DNA from: Nodularia sp. NIES-3585
GTDB taxonomy: Bacteria; Cyanobacteriota; Cyanobacteriia; Cyanobacteriales; Nostocaceae
NCBI RefSeq assembly: GCF_002218065.1
Contig: NZ_BDUB01000001.1
Coordinates: forward strand, 4,559,118 to 4,623,117
Length of the DNA stretch: 64,000 bases
Direction of reading: 5' to 3'
Shown here: one piece after another, positions 17,941 through 27,351 of the stretch
Layout of the letters: each line of letters opens with the position of its first letter
How positions within the stretch are numbered: the stretch's first letter is position 1
Program-made: the position numbers and the translations under genes
The notes under the pieces: model-generated
Seen by the model: only the letters and a program-made list of their open reading frames with translations
Databases searched by the model: none
What the model was told of the DNA's origin: nothing

Positions 17941-19643
17941 CTACAAGAAAGTTAAGGCTTGTCCGCGGACTTCTGGATTGACTTTGCCTTGGTCATAAAC
18001 AATTTCACCGCCGACAATGGTTGTTACAGCCCACCCTGTCAGGTTCCAACCTTCAAAAGGACTCCAACGACACTTAGTTAAAAGTTCCTCGCGCCGGACT
18101 GGACGATATGTGTTTAAATCTACTAGGACTAAATCGGCATCGTAACCAGGAGCGATCGCACCTTTATTAGGAATCCCATAAGCCACAGCCACAGCCTGAG
18201 ACATCCAATTAGCGACTTGAGAGACAGTACACCGCCCATCCATAGCCGCAGTTAACATCAAAGCCAGGGAAGTCTCTACTCCGGGCATCCCAGAGGGTGT
18301 ATTAGGATATTCTTGGGCTTTTTCTGCCAAGGTGTGGGGGGCATGATCTGTAGCAATGAAATCAATCACACCATCGCGCAAAGCTTGCCAAAGCACTTCG
18401 TTATCGTGAGGCGATCGCAACGGTGGATTCATCTGTGCCAGCGTGCCAATTGTTTCATAGGCACTGGTATTCAATAATAAATGCTGTGGTGTCACCTCTG
18501 CTGTTACCCAACTGGGTTTTTCCTGACGCAGCAAGTCCGCTTCCTCTGCCGTGGACATATGTAGGATGTGCAGACGACGTTGATATTTTTGAGAAAGTTT
18601 TAACGCCAATTGGGTAGCTAAGAGTGCCGCTTGATGTTTTCAAGCCGCACACTCGTGACTTCCAGTCATGAGTTAGGCGTTCTATATTCTGGTAAACTAT
18701 ATACATAGCGAAAACCAAGCTAAAACTGAACCACGACAACTAAAGATATGGGGTTCTACCAGGAAATAGATCCTTTTGTATCGCTCCTCTGGTAGGTAAA
18801 ATCTTTAAGGTACAGAGGTTAAACATACTTAACCCTTCGACTTCGCTCAGGGTTAACTTTTAGGTACTTGTTTAAAAGTCGCCGTCGGTGCGCCGGAGGC
18901 TATAAACGCCTGTGGAGAACTTGTAAGTCCTGGAGCAATTCAGGCGGAGATCGTTGAAGCAGGAATCACGCGACTTCAAGTCGTGTGAGGTTCAATATCT
19001 TGAATCTGGGAATGAACAGCCGGATCATGAATACCCGCAAATTCTTGGCGACGTTGGTTGATTCGGCTTTGGTCTTCGGCATGAACGGCAATTAAGCGCC
19101 GACCCTGAGCAAATATAGGCTCCAAAGTGGCTTCTTGACCAACAAGTAAGTCACCATGCATCGACCCCATAAAAATCTTAATCCCCGGTGTCGGCTGCGC
19201 CAAAAGTAAATCTGGCAAATTCTCTGTCGTTGCCCCAATAAAAAAGCCATAATTAACTAAGCACTTCTAGGAGGCACGTTGCAACTTGTCATCTAAAGCC
19301 GTCTGGGTAGTAGTGAGGGGGCGCGTGTTGGGCATTTCCAAAAAGGAAGTAACGCCACCTTTGGCACAGGCACAACTGGCTGTAAACAAATCCTCCTTGT
19401 GTTCTAGCCCTGGTTCGCGGAAATGCACCTGCGGATCAATGACTCCTGGCAACAAAGTTAACCCTTGTGCGTCAATTTCTAAAGTGGGTGTGGCCGGAGA
19501 AATTTCTGGGGCAACTTAAACAATTTGGCGATGGGCAAAGCCCCGCCGTAGGCATCGCGCGTCAGCACATCCCCCACCATTAACTCACCATTAGGGTGAA
19601 TAATAGTAGCGCGGCGAATCAATAAACTTTGTGAACACGGCAT
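17941..19643 (-). pseudogene. pyrC: Dihydroorotase PyrC pseudogene with four lesions
   Basis: Pieces of one dihydroorotase are laid out in order on the minus strand: MPCSQSLLIRRATI...GELMVGDVLTRD at the start, then [20 protein letters not shown], then PGIKIFMGSMHGDLL...IAVHAEDQ, and finally ILHMSTAEEADLL...VIDFIATDHAPHT...GYDADLVLVDL to the end at 17941. Four lesions break it: a 27-bp palindromic repeat at 19527-19553 that shifts the frame; an in-frame TAA at 19516-19518 where a Gln codon is expected; an in-frame TAG at 19267-19269; and a transposon remnant at about 18641-18990. The enzyme catalyses the third step of pyrimidine synthesis, so another copy elsewhere or salvage from a host would be needed. 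Confidence 0.9.
18641..18990 (+). mobile_element. Internally deleted IS200/IS605-type element (tnpB remnant) inside pyrC
   Basis: The left end holds an imperfect hairpin CTCGTGACT-TCC-AGTCATGAG (18652-18672). The right end holds CACGCGACTT/AAGTCGTGTG (18967-18987) followed by TTCAA. Between them one frame ends VGAPEAINACGELVSPGAIQ and then AEIVEAGITRLQVV, stopping at 18986-18988 inside the right-end hairpin. That is a typical C-terminal tail of cyanobacterial TnpB. About 1 kb of tnpB is missing. A second small hairpin element (CCCTTCGACTTCGCTCAGGG) is nested at about 18834-18855. The matching TTGAA at both joins fits the target preference of this family. Confidence 0.75.
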
Positions 19644-19894
19644 GAGATTAACAGGATTTAGACAGATACTTATACTTTTAGGTTAACCTCGGTTACCCTC
19701 GTCGTCATGAATTTTTGCATCTCGTTCAGAAAAAATTATTTTTAACTGACAAATCCCACTCTCATAGCGCAGCGTGGCGTTAGTCGTAGATGCCAGCTTC
19801 AGCCAGGAAATCAGAATTTACTCGTTAAGATAAAAGTATATAGTCTCCCCCAACGAGTTAATTACCTGCACTTCTCCCTTATTTCAGTAGTTTC

Positions 19895-20536
19895 ATGCCA
19901 AATCAAGTGTCTGATAACAACTCAAGTCAACAACCCGATAATTCCTGGCTCGCTGAACTAGCCAGAACAGTTGTATTAAGTATTGTGCTAGCTCTAGGCA
20001 TTCGTACTTTTGTGGCTGAAGCTCGCTGGATTCCTTCTGGTTCTATGGAACCGACACTAAACGGGACTCCAAATCAGTGGGAGGCAGACAAAATCATTGT
20101 CGATAAATTGAAGTATAGGTTTTCTGAACCGCAGCGGGGAGATATTGTAGTCTTTTCGCCTACACAAGCGCTACAAGACGAACAATACAACGACGCATTT
20201 ATTAAACGTATAATCGCCTTACCTGGAGAAAAAGTAGAACTCAAGGATGGCCAAGTCTACATCAACAATGAACCCCTTCAGGAAATCAAATACCTCAACT
20301 CCCAACAGCGTACAGCAATTGATGTTTGCACATCAGGAGCAAAACAAGCTTACTTGGCACAACCCGAAACTATACCCCCCAACTCATACTTAGTTTTAGG
20401 GGATAATCGCAACAGTAGTTACGATAGCCGCTGCTGGGGTGTTGTACCACGTGGAAATATTATCGGTCGTGCCGTCATCCGCTTTTGGCCTCTCAATAAT
20501 ATTGGTGGACTTGACAAGCCACCATTGTATCCTTGA
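19895..20536 (+). CDS. lepB: Signal peptidase I
   Basis: 213 residues. One N-terminal membrane segment (TVVLSIVLALGIRTFV), then the catalytic Ser50 in WIPSGSMEPTL and the general-base Lys104 in DAFIKRIIALPGE. YLVLGDNRNSSYDSRCWGVV is the conserved box E. Cleaves signal peptides from exported proteins at the plasma or thylakoid membrane. Followed after 7 bases by the MOSC gene, so the two are probably co-transcribed. Confidence 0.95.
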   Translation: MPNQVSDNNSSQQPDNSWLAELARTVVLSIVLALGIRTFVAEARWIPSGSMEPTLNGTPNQWEADKIIVDKLKYRFSEPQRGDIVVFSPTQALQDEQYNDAFIKRIIALPGEKVELKDGQVYINNEPLQEIKYLNSQQRTAIDVCTSGAKQAYLAQPETIPPNSYLVLGDNRNSSYDSRCWGVVPRGNIIGRAVIRFWPLNNIGGLDKPPLYP

Positions 20537-20543
20537 TAGATTA

Positions 20544-21329
20544 ATGCCACACTTAGCCAAAACTCTACTCTACCCAATTAAATCACTGGATGGCGTTGAA
20601 GTTGAGCAAGCCAAGATTCTCGCCAGTGGCGCGCTAGAGTATGACCGCGAGTTTGCCATTTTTGATGAACAGGGTAGGTTTGTCAATGGCAAGCGCGTCA
20701 GTAAAATCCATTTAATTAGATCACAGTTTGATATTTCTCATAGAACTATCTCCCTGCAAACTCCCAAGCAGAACTCACCACAAGTCTTTCATCTGGATGA
20801 AGAACAGCCAGAAATAGCGGCAAGCCTCAGTGATTTTTTGGGGTTTGCTGTGACATTAAAGCAAAATCCGCTCCTGGGTTTTCCCGACGATACCAACTCA
20901 CCAGGGCCAACAGTAATTAGTACAGCGACTTTAACAGAGGTAGCTTCCTGGTTCCCTGGTGTAAATCTTGATCAAATGCGTCGCCGCATACGTGCCAACA
21001 TCGAAATTGATGGTGTACCCGCATTTTGGGAAGATCAATTATTTAGTCAACAAGGCCATATAGTCTCCTTGCGAGTGGGAGATGTCAGCTTATTTGGGAT
21101 CAACCCATGTCAGCGTTGTCTAGTTCCAACACGCAATCCTGATTCAGGAGAAGCTTACCCAAACTTTCAAAAAATATTTGTGCAGCAGCGACAAGCGACT
21201 TTACCCGATTGGGCAGACTCATCGTATTTTAATCATTTTTATCGCTTGAGTGTAAATACACAATTAACACCATCAGAGACGGGAAAAGTTTTGCAAATTG
21301 GTAGCAAAATCAACATAATTACCCTATAG
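20544..21329 (+). CDS. MOSC domain protein with N-terminal beta-barrel domain
   Basis: 261 residues. The N-terminal part (LLYPIKSLDGVEVEQAKIL..LEYDREFAIFDEQGRFVNGKR) is the MOSC N-terminal beta-barrel. The C-terminal part has INPCQRCLVPTRNPDSGE, with the conserved Cys of sulfur-carrying MOSC proteins. Related proteins (YcbX, mARC) reduce N-hydroxylated compounds using molybdenum cofactor. The start at 20544 lies 7 bases after the lepB stop; an upstream start inside lepB is possible but gives a non-conserved extension. Confidence 0.85.
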   Translation: MPHLAKTLLYPIKSLDGVEVEQAKILASGALEYDREFAIFDEQGRFVNGKRVSKIHLIRSQFDISHRTISLQTPKQNSPQVFHLDEEQPEIAASLSDFLGFAVTLKQNPLLGFPDDTNSPGPTVISTATLTEVASWFPGVNLDQMRRRIRANIEIDGVPAFWEDQLFSQQGHIVSLRVGDVSLFGINPCQRCLVPTRNPDSGEAYPNFQKIFVQQRQATLPDWADSSYFNHFYRLSVNTQLTPSETGKVLQIGSKINIITL

Positions 21330-21347
21330 CTTGTGTATTGGATAGTG

Positions 21348-21376
21348 GTGGGTTACGGACTATCGTCCTAACCCAC
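21348..21376. terminator. GTGGGTTA...TAACCCAC hairpin after the MOSC gene
   Basis: A 12-bp stem (GTGGGTTA and GGAC arms with one bulged C) around a TATC loop. No strong T run follows. This hairpin sequence type recurs in Nostoc spacers, so it may be a dispersed element acting as a 3' end. The rest of 21330-21780 shows nothing recognisable apart from AT-rich promoter-like DNA. Confidence 0.5.
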
Positions 21377-21780
21377 CCTACTACACCCTGTTTTAGTCAT
21401 ATTTATGCGTAATTTGTGAGTTATTTGGCAAGCAAGTTTGAGTGTAAGTATATTTTCTAATCTGATGTGAAGTATACAAAGTTTGAAGATTAAGGGAATC
21501 GGCATTTAACTGGCGTAACTTTGGCTAGCAAGATGCCCCCATACCACAAGAATTTAATGTCCTTTAAATATGCAACCAGATATTTTTTAGCTGCTCTGTA
21601 ACGGGAATACAGGGAAAAAAATATGTACATATCAACTTATTTACAATATAGGTTTATACTAGTATCAGTTATTTGCTGGTTCTTTAGCAAAGCTTAATCC
21701 AGTAATATCACTTAAAAACACAGTAATATGAAAAAAGCTAAATTTGCTCGATTTTAGCGCTGGGGAAAAATTAAACCACA

Positions 21781-24081
21781 ATGTTATCCAAACATCAGTC
21801 AGTCAAATTTTTTAACGGCTTAATTGGCAAATTTTATGCCAAGATGCAACTCAGATCGGTTGTGATTGTGCCATTAGTCTTGCAAATTGGTGGGTTAATG
21901 GGGGTTGCGGGCTACCTTTCATGGCAAGACGGACAGCAATCACTAAAAAAACAGGCTATTCCATTAGAAAACCAAATCTGCGATCGCATCGTACCAAACC
22001 GCAATAGCTACTCAAGCATTTTTCAGGAAATCAATCACATCAACAGGGACGCAGTTAAGCTAGACTGGCTCGATTCCCATCTGTTGGTGGTCATGGTTCG
22101 TGAAGCCGAATTTATCAAGAAAATTAATCCCAATTTCCGCCTGACCATCCTATTAAGTGTAGCTGCTTTATTCCTAGCTACAGGAATGATCATTTTGATT
22201 CGGCGCTGGATCATCAAACCAATTGTACAATTAAACATATTAACGAAAAAGATTACTTTAGGTGAATGGCCGCAGATCACCGCAGTTGAACCATGTGAAG
22301 AACTACTAGAACTAGTCACATTATTTAACAGCATGGTACAGCAATTACAAAAGTCTTTTATGACCTTGGAATTACAACGTGTTGAAATTAAAGTTTTAAA
22401 TGAGGAGTTATCTGCAAGTCAAACCCAACTAACTCAACTACAAACTACTCAACAAATTGCCGAGCAAGCAAATTACGCTAAAAGCCAATTTATTGCCAAC
22501 ATGAGCCATGAACTGCGTACGCCACTCAACGCTATTCTTGGCTTTACTCAAATTATGAGCTATGACAATTCTCTATCCAGCGAACATCAAAAAAATTTAG
22601 ACATTATCAATCGTGCTGGGGGACATCTCCTCAACTTAATTAACGATATTCTGGAATTATCAAAAATTGAAGCTGGTAAAACTACATTGAATATCAGCAG
22701 TTTTGATTTAATTCGCCTTTTGGACAGCGTAGAAGAATTATTCCGCTTTCGCGCTGTTTCTCAAGGACTAAAACTAATATTTGAATATACACCTGATATT
22801 CCGCAATATGTGCAAACTGACGAAAGTAAACTCCGTCAAGTTTTGCTCAACTTGTTAGAAAATGCCTTCAAGTTTACCAAAATTGGCAGTATAACCTTGC
22901 GCGTTTCCATGGAAAATGGGGGTATGGCTTGTGGCTCTTCCTCTTGCCAAGCTCTCATCTTCGAGGTCACAGATACTGGTTCTGGTATTTCCCCACAAGA
23001 AATTGACTTGCTTTTTGAAGCTTTTGAGCAAACCGAAACTGGGAGAAAATCTCAGGAAGGTACAGGACTTGGTTTGGCAATTTGCCGCAAATATGTACAA
23101 TTAATGGGGGGTAATATTGGTGTTAGCAGTACTCCAGGGATGGGTAGTAAATTTAGTTTTGATATTCAAATCGCTCTAGATTCAGTCAGGGAAATACCCA
23201 GCCAGCAAATTCAATGCCAAGTAGTTGCTTTAGCCCCAAAACAGCAAGTATACCGAATATTAGTAGTTGATGATGTCTTAGAAAGTCGTCTAGTTGTAGT
23301 TAAACTACTGTCATCTATTGGCTTTATGGTAAGGGAAGCTGCCAACGGTCAAGAAGCGATCGCCCAATGGCGGGAATGGCAACCACACCTGATTTTTATG
23401 GATATGCGGATGCCGATTATGGATGGTTACGAAGCCACAAAAATAATTAAAACTAGCATTATACCTCGTGGAATCATGCACAGGTATAGAAAACTTTCCC
23501 ACCGGTTGGCTTTGCAGACAAATACGGAAACCCGATACAGGTGCTTCCAAAGCCAAGAACTTGACAGTAATGACTATTCTTCAAGTTTTTACAAGTCTGC
23601 AACACTAAATGCTATTCCACCTGGAAAGCAAATACTAGCGCAGCCCTGGATTCCCCAGACTGATACAGTGATTATTGCTCTGACTGCTAGCGCCTTTGAG
23701 GAAGACCGCGAGAAAATTCTATCAGCTGGTTGTGATGATTTTATTCGCAAGCCATTTACACGAGAACTATTATTAGAAACAATCAGCCAACATCTAGGTG
23801 TAAAATATATCCACCATGCTGAAATTACCCAAACAGTAGGTGTGAATCCAGAAACACAGATATTAGCTAACGAAACTGAAATTTTGCAGCATTTGTCCCA
23901 AATGTCGCCTGTATGGTTGGAAAACATACATCATGCCGCAGCAATTTGTAGTGATGACTTGATTTTAGAATTACTCCAGGAAACCCCTGCGGATAAAAGT
24001 CAACTTTTTCGATTTTTCAGAAATTTAGCCAGCGAATATCAGTTTGAGAAAATTATGGAATTGACTGGAACCAAGGCATAA
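21781..24081 (+). CDS. Hybrid sensor histidine kinase (HAMP-HisKA-HATPase-REC)
   Basis: 766 residues. Membrane segments lie at about 27-45 and 121-140, enclosing only about 75 residues, much shorter than the Cache domain usual in this group. HAMP follows, then phospho-acceptor His243 (ANMSHELRTPLNAILGF). HATPase boxes are LLNLLENAFKFT, VTDTGSGIS and GTGLGLAICRKYVQLMGG. The receiver has VVDDVLESR and phospho-acceptor Asp541 (FMDMRMPIMDGYEA). About 65 unrelated residues then interrupt the receiver before VIIALTASAFEEDRE and FIRKPF. The stop overlaps the next start (TAATG), so it is coupled to a REC-GGDEF-EAL protein that is its likely phosphotransfer target. Confidence 0.9.
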   Translation: MLSKHQSVKFFNGLIGKFYAKMQLRSVVIVPLVLQIGGLMGVAGYLSWQDGQQSLKKQAIPLENQICDRIVPNRNSYSSIFQEINHINRDAVKLDWLDSHLLVVMVREAEFIKKINPNFRLTILLSVAALFLATGMIILIRRWIIKPIVQLNILTKKITLGEWPQITAVEPCEELLELVTLFNSMVQQLQKSFMTLELQRVEIKVLNEELSASQTQLTQLQTTQQIAEQANYAKSQFIANMSHELRTPLNAILGFTQIMSYDNSLSSEHQKNLDIINRAGGHLLNLINDILELSKIEAGKTTLNISSFDLIRLLDSVEELFRFRAVSQGLKLIFEYTPDIPQYVQTDESKLRQVLLNLLENAFKFTKIGSITLRVSMENGGMACGSSSCQALIFEVTDTGSGISPQEIDLLFEAFEQTETGRKSQEGTGLGLAICRKYVQLMGGNIGVSSTPGMGSKFSFDIQIALDSVREIPSQQIQCQVVALAPKQQVYRILVVDDVLESRLVVVKLLSSIGFMVREAANGQEAIAQWREWQPHLIFMDMRMPIMDGYEATKIIKTSIIPRGIMHRYRKLSHRLALQTNTETRYRCFQSQELDSNDYSSSFYKSATLNAIPPGKQILAQPWIPQTDTVIIALTASAFEEDREKILSAGCDDFIRKPFTRELLLETISQHLGVKYIHHAEITQTVGVNPETQILANETEILQHLSQMSPVWLENIHHAAAICSDDLILELLQETPADKSQLFRFFRNLASEYQFEKIMELTGTKA

Positions 24082-25916
24082 TGTATTACAAGCGCTTAGA
24101 CCCGGATAAAAAAGACATTTTGCTCATTGACGATACGCCAGAAAACCTGCGAGTTTTGTCCTTTATTCTCAAAACAGAAGGATATAACGTTCGCAAAGCC
24201 TTGAACTGGCAAATGGCGATGACTGCTTGTCAAATAGTGTTGCCGGATCTGATCTTACTCGATATTATGATGCCTGATGTAGATGGTTATGAAGTTTGCC
24301 GGCGATTAAAATCGTCCGATATTACAGCAGAAATTCCGGTAATTTTTCTGAGTAGTTTAGATGATATTTTCGACAAGGTAAAGGCTTTTAAAGTTGGGGG
24401 AGTAGATTATATTTCTAAACCATTTGACTTTCAAGAAGTTTTAGTACGTGTGCAGAATCAATTGGTATTAAGAACAGCACAAGTAGAAATATTAAAATTA
24501 AAGAACGAACTAGAAGAAAGAGTAAAACAGCGCACTTGTGAACTAGAAAAAACTCTCCAAATATTACAAAAAGAAATTGCCTCTCGCAAGCAGATGCAAG
24601 GTGAATTGCTTAAAATGGTATTACATGATTCACTTACTGGTTTACCAAATAGATTTTTGTTTAGTCAGCGACTAGAAACATCTTTAAATCTGTCCAAGCA
24701 AGAATCAAATTATCAGTTTGCTGTATTGTTTTTGGATTGCGATCGCTTTAAAATTGTCAATGATTCTCTAGGGCATTTAGTAGGAGATGAATTACTAGTT
24801 GCCATTTCTCAACGTCTACAAATCTGTCTAAAAGAATCTGATACTCTAGCACGATTAGGCGGCGATGAATTTGGGATTATCTTAGATAAATTACCAGATA
24901 TCAATGCCGCCATCCAAGTATCTGAGCGCATTTTAGAAAAATTATCACTTAGTTTTAAACTTTCCAGATATGAAGTTTTTATCAATGCTAGTATTGGCAT
25001 TAATTGGGGTAATAAAGAATATGAAAAGCCAGAATATTTACTGCGGGATGCTGACACAGCAATGTATCATGCCAAAGCTTTAGGAAGAGCTAGGTATCAT
25101 GTTTTTGATCCAATTATGTATCAGGAAGCAATTCAGCTTTTAGATTTAGAAAATGACCTGCGTCGAGCTGTAGAACAGCAAGAATTTGTGGTCTACTATC
25201 AGCCAATTATTTCTTTAATCACAGGCAAAGTTTCTGGATTTGAAGCACTTGTACGCTGGAAGCATCCAGTTCGTGGTCTAATTTTTCCCATAGAATTTAT
25301 TCCCATAGCGGAAGAAACAGGTTTGATTAATGCTATCGATAAATGGGTTTTGCGGTCAGCTTGTCATCAACTACGTATTTGGCAAGATTACCCAACAATA
25401 CCCAAGAACTTAACTATTAGTGCTAATTTGAGTGCGCGGTTATTTTCTCAACCTAACCTAATAGTTGAAATTGACCAAATTATTCAGGAAACAAAAATAA
25501 ATTCAGCTAGTTTACAACTAGAAATAACCGAAAGTGTAATTATGGAAAATACTCATACGGTAAAAACAGTTATTCAGCAGCTAAAAGACCGAAAGATTAA
25601 ATTAATTATGGATGATTTTGGTACAGGTTATTCATCTTTAAGTTATCTACATAATTTTCCTTTAAATACCCTAAAAATTGACAAATCTTTTGTCAAAATC
25701 ATGGATAAAAATCCCGAAAATATGGGACTATTACCAGCTATAATTGGTATTGCTAAATCAATGGGTATGACTGTGGTTGCCGAAGGAGTTGAAACCAGAG
25801 AACAATTAGAAAAACTGCGAAGTTTAAATTGTGATTTTGCTCAAGGATATCTATTTTCTAGAGCTATGGAACCAGAATTAGTCGTCGATTTTCTCAATGC
25901 AGATCCTCAATGGTAA
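24081..25916 (+). CDS. Response regulator with GGDEF and EAL domains
   Basis: 611 residues: receiver (residues 10-125; DLILLDIMMPDVDGYEV phospho-acceptor, YISKPF), coiled coil (140-180), GGDEF (LARLGGDEFGII at about 257-268, intact motif), and EAL (GFEALVRWKHP at about 385, NLSARLF, EITESVIM, MDDFGTGYSSLSYL, AEGVET). Both catalytic signatures look complete, so it could make and break cyclic-di-GMP. It follows the hybrid kinase with a TAATG overlap. It probably turns the kinase signal into a c-di-GMP change affecting motility or biofilm; direction of control unknown. Confidence 0.92.
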   Translation: MYYKRLDPDKKDILLIDDTPENLRVLSFILKTEGYNVRKALNWQMAMTACQIVLPDLILLDIMMPDVDGYEVCRRLKSSDITAEIPVIFLSSLDDIFDKVKAFKVGGVDYISKPFDFQEVLVRVQNQLVLRTAQVEILKLKNELEERVKQRTCELEKTLQILQKEIASRKQMQGELLKMVLHDSLTGLPNRFLFSQRLETSLNLSKQESNYQFAVLFLDCDRFKIVNDSLGHLVGDELLVAISQRLQICLKESDTLARLGGDEFGIILDKLPDINAAIQVSERILEKLSLSFKLSRYEVFINASIGINWGNKEYEKPEYLLRDADTAMYHAKALGRARYHVFDPIMYQEAIQLLDLENDLRRAVEQQEFVVYYQPIISLITGKVSGFEALVRWKHPVRGLIFPIEFIPIAEETGLINAIDKWVLRSACHQLRIWQDYPTIPKNLTISANLSARLFSQPNLIVEIDQIIQETKINSASLQLEITESVIMENTHTVKTVIQQLKDRKIKLIMDDFGTGYSSLSYLHNFPLNTLKIDKSFVKIMDKNPENMGLLPAIIGIAKSMGMTVVAEGVETREQLEKLRSLNCDFAQGYLFSRAMEPELVVDFLNADPQW

Positions 25917-25991
25917 TTACACAATCAACAATTGCATCATGCCATTACTGCTTTAGTCCCGCAAAAAAACTATAATTTGACACTCCCCGGG

Positions 25992-27221
25992 CTAAAGACA
26001 TGGGGATTCTACTTTCACCCTAGCTACTTGCTCAACCAGGGTTTCCCCAAGTAGAGTAGAGGTTGCTAGTCCAGTAGCGTTACTTTGGGTCTGCCCGACC
26101 CTAGCTTTTCCAAGATTGAGAATATTTTTTGCAGCGTTCACATCTCTTTGAAGCTCACACCCGCAGTTACATTTATGGGTACGAGTAGAAAGAGATTTTT
26201 TGACTATTGTGCCACAATCACTACATTTTTGAGATGTCATTCTAGGATTGATGGCAACAGCTTTAGTGTTGAATTTGACTGCAAAATATTCTAACCAACG
26301 ACGAAACAAACCCCAGCTAACATCATTAATTGATTTAGCCAGACAGTGATTTTTTACCATTTTCTTAACTCTTAAATCTATGCGCTTCGCGCACGCTACG
26401 CGAACATAGACTACTAAGGCGTTAGCCTTGCATACGTTACGCGCTATTCTCTTAGCGTGTTCATTCCGTTGTCTACTTACTTTTAAGTGTTTTCGAGCAT
26501 ATCTTTGCCTAGCCTTTCGTCGTTGATGTTTACCTTTCTCCTTTTTGTAAATTTGACGTTGAGCGTGTTTAATAGATTTTTCGGCTTTTCTTAAAAACCT
26601 GGGATTTGGTTCATGGTGTCCATGAGAATCAGAGTAGAAAAACTCTAAACCAACGTCTAAACCTACTTCACCATCAGCCTTCCTAGACTCACTCAATGGT
26701 TCGGCTTTAATGGCAAATTGGCAGTAATAACCATCGGCTTTTTTGATTAACCTCACCCGTTTTATTGACTTGTATGGATAGGTGTGAATATCCCATTTAC
26801 CAAGCAACTTTACTTCAACGATCTCTTTTTTATCAGTAAATTTAATCCGTCTTTTGGTAGGGTGTAGTGACCAACCAGAAGTCTTATATTCAACAGAACG
26901 GTTATCTTTCTGAAAGTGGGGATATCCCTTTTTGCCTGGATTTTTAGCCTGGCAATTACTGTAAAACCTATCAATAGCTAACCATGCTCTTTCTGTTGCC
27001 GATTGGCAAGCCATTGAATTTAATTCTTCTACAAATTTAAACTTTTGACGTAGTGCTGTTGAGTAATTATTAAGATCCACCCTATTAATATTGGCTTCTC
27101 TTGGTGTATCCATCCAGTATCTAATAGCTTTATTTCTGATGAACTGTGTAGTTCTAATAGCTTCATTTATAGCTTGATACTGTAATTTAGTCCCTTTGAT
27201 TTTGTACTCTAACACCAGCAC
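25992..27221 (-). CDS. tnpB: TnpB RNA-guided nuclease, RuvC catalytic Glu lost to a repeat insertion
   Basis: 409 residues. The RuvC Asp is at 189 (EVGLDVGLEFF), the zinc ribbon at about 333-354 (CSDCG and CNCGC), and the last catalytic Asp at 360 (LQRDVNAAKNIL). The second catalytic residue should be the Glu in a V-Y-E-D-L-R-V-K motif. Here residues 273-281 (VRVACAKRI) stand in its place, so the text reads VVY-VRVACAKRI-DLRVKKM. Those nine residues are encoded by a 27-bp dispersed repeat (26379-26405). The frame stays open, so a full-length but probably cleavage-dead protein can be made. The C-terminal tail is long and basic. Confidence 0.9.
   Translation of the reverse strand: MLVLEYKIKGTKLQYQAINEAIRTTQFIRNKAIRYWMDTPREANINRVDLNNYSTALRQKFKFVEELNSMACQSATERAWLAIDRFYSNCQAKNPGKKGYPHFQKDNRSVEYKTSGWSLHPTKRRIKFTDKKEIVEVKLLGKWDIHTYPYKSIKRVRLIKKADGYYCQFAIKAEPLSESRKADGEVGLDVGLEFFYSDSHGHHEPNPRFLRKAEKSIKHAQRQIYKKEKGKHQRRKARQRYARKHLKVSRQRNEHAKRIARNVCKANALVVYVRVACAKRIDLRVKKMVKNHCLAKSINDVSWGLFRRWLEYFAVKFNTKAVAINPRMTSQKCSDCGTIVKKSLSTRTHKCNCGCELQRDVNAAKNILNLGKARVGQTQSNATGLATSTLLGETLVEQVARVKVESPCL
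26379..26405. repeat. 27-bp palindromic dispersed repeat inside tnpB
   Basis: On the minus strand it starts GTTCGCGTAGCGTGCGCG and ends AGCGCATA. The same 27 bases with one mismatch lie at 46656-46682 inside a MITE. Its insertion in tnpB is in frame and replaces the RuvC Glu codon. Confidence 0.85.
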
Positions 27222-27294
27222 TACTTAATCACCTCCTGGTTTTGCTTAAACTTACATATATGTTAATATATTTGTGAGCTGATTGTAAGACAAG

Positions 27295-27351
27295 ATGAAA
27301 ACAAAAAGATTAAATGTCAGGCTAACTGACCTGTTGTTGCATTTTTTTTGA
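27295..27351 (+). pseudogene. Truncated ribbon-helix-helix gene divergent from tnpB
   Basis: ATG AAA ACA AAA ... reads MKTKRLNVRLTD, then LLLHFF and a TGA. The first twelve residues look like the N-terminal strand of an Arc/CopG-type repressor (K-x-K-R-L-N-V-R-L-T/S), after which the helices are missing. Small RHH genes divergent from tnpB are, as I recall, common in cyanobacterial elements. Here only the start survives. Confidence 0.45.
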
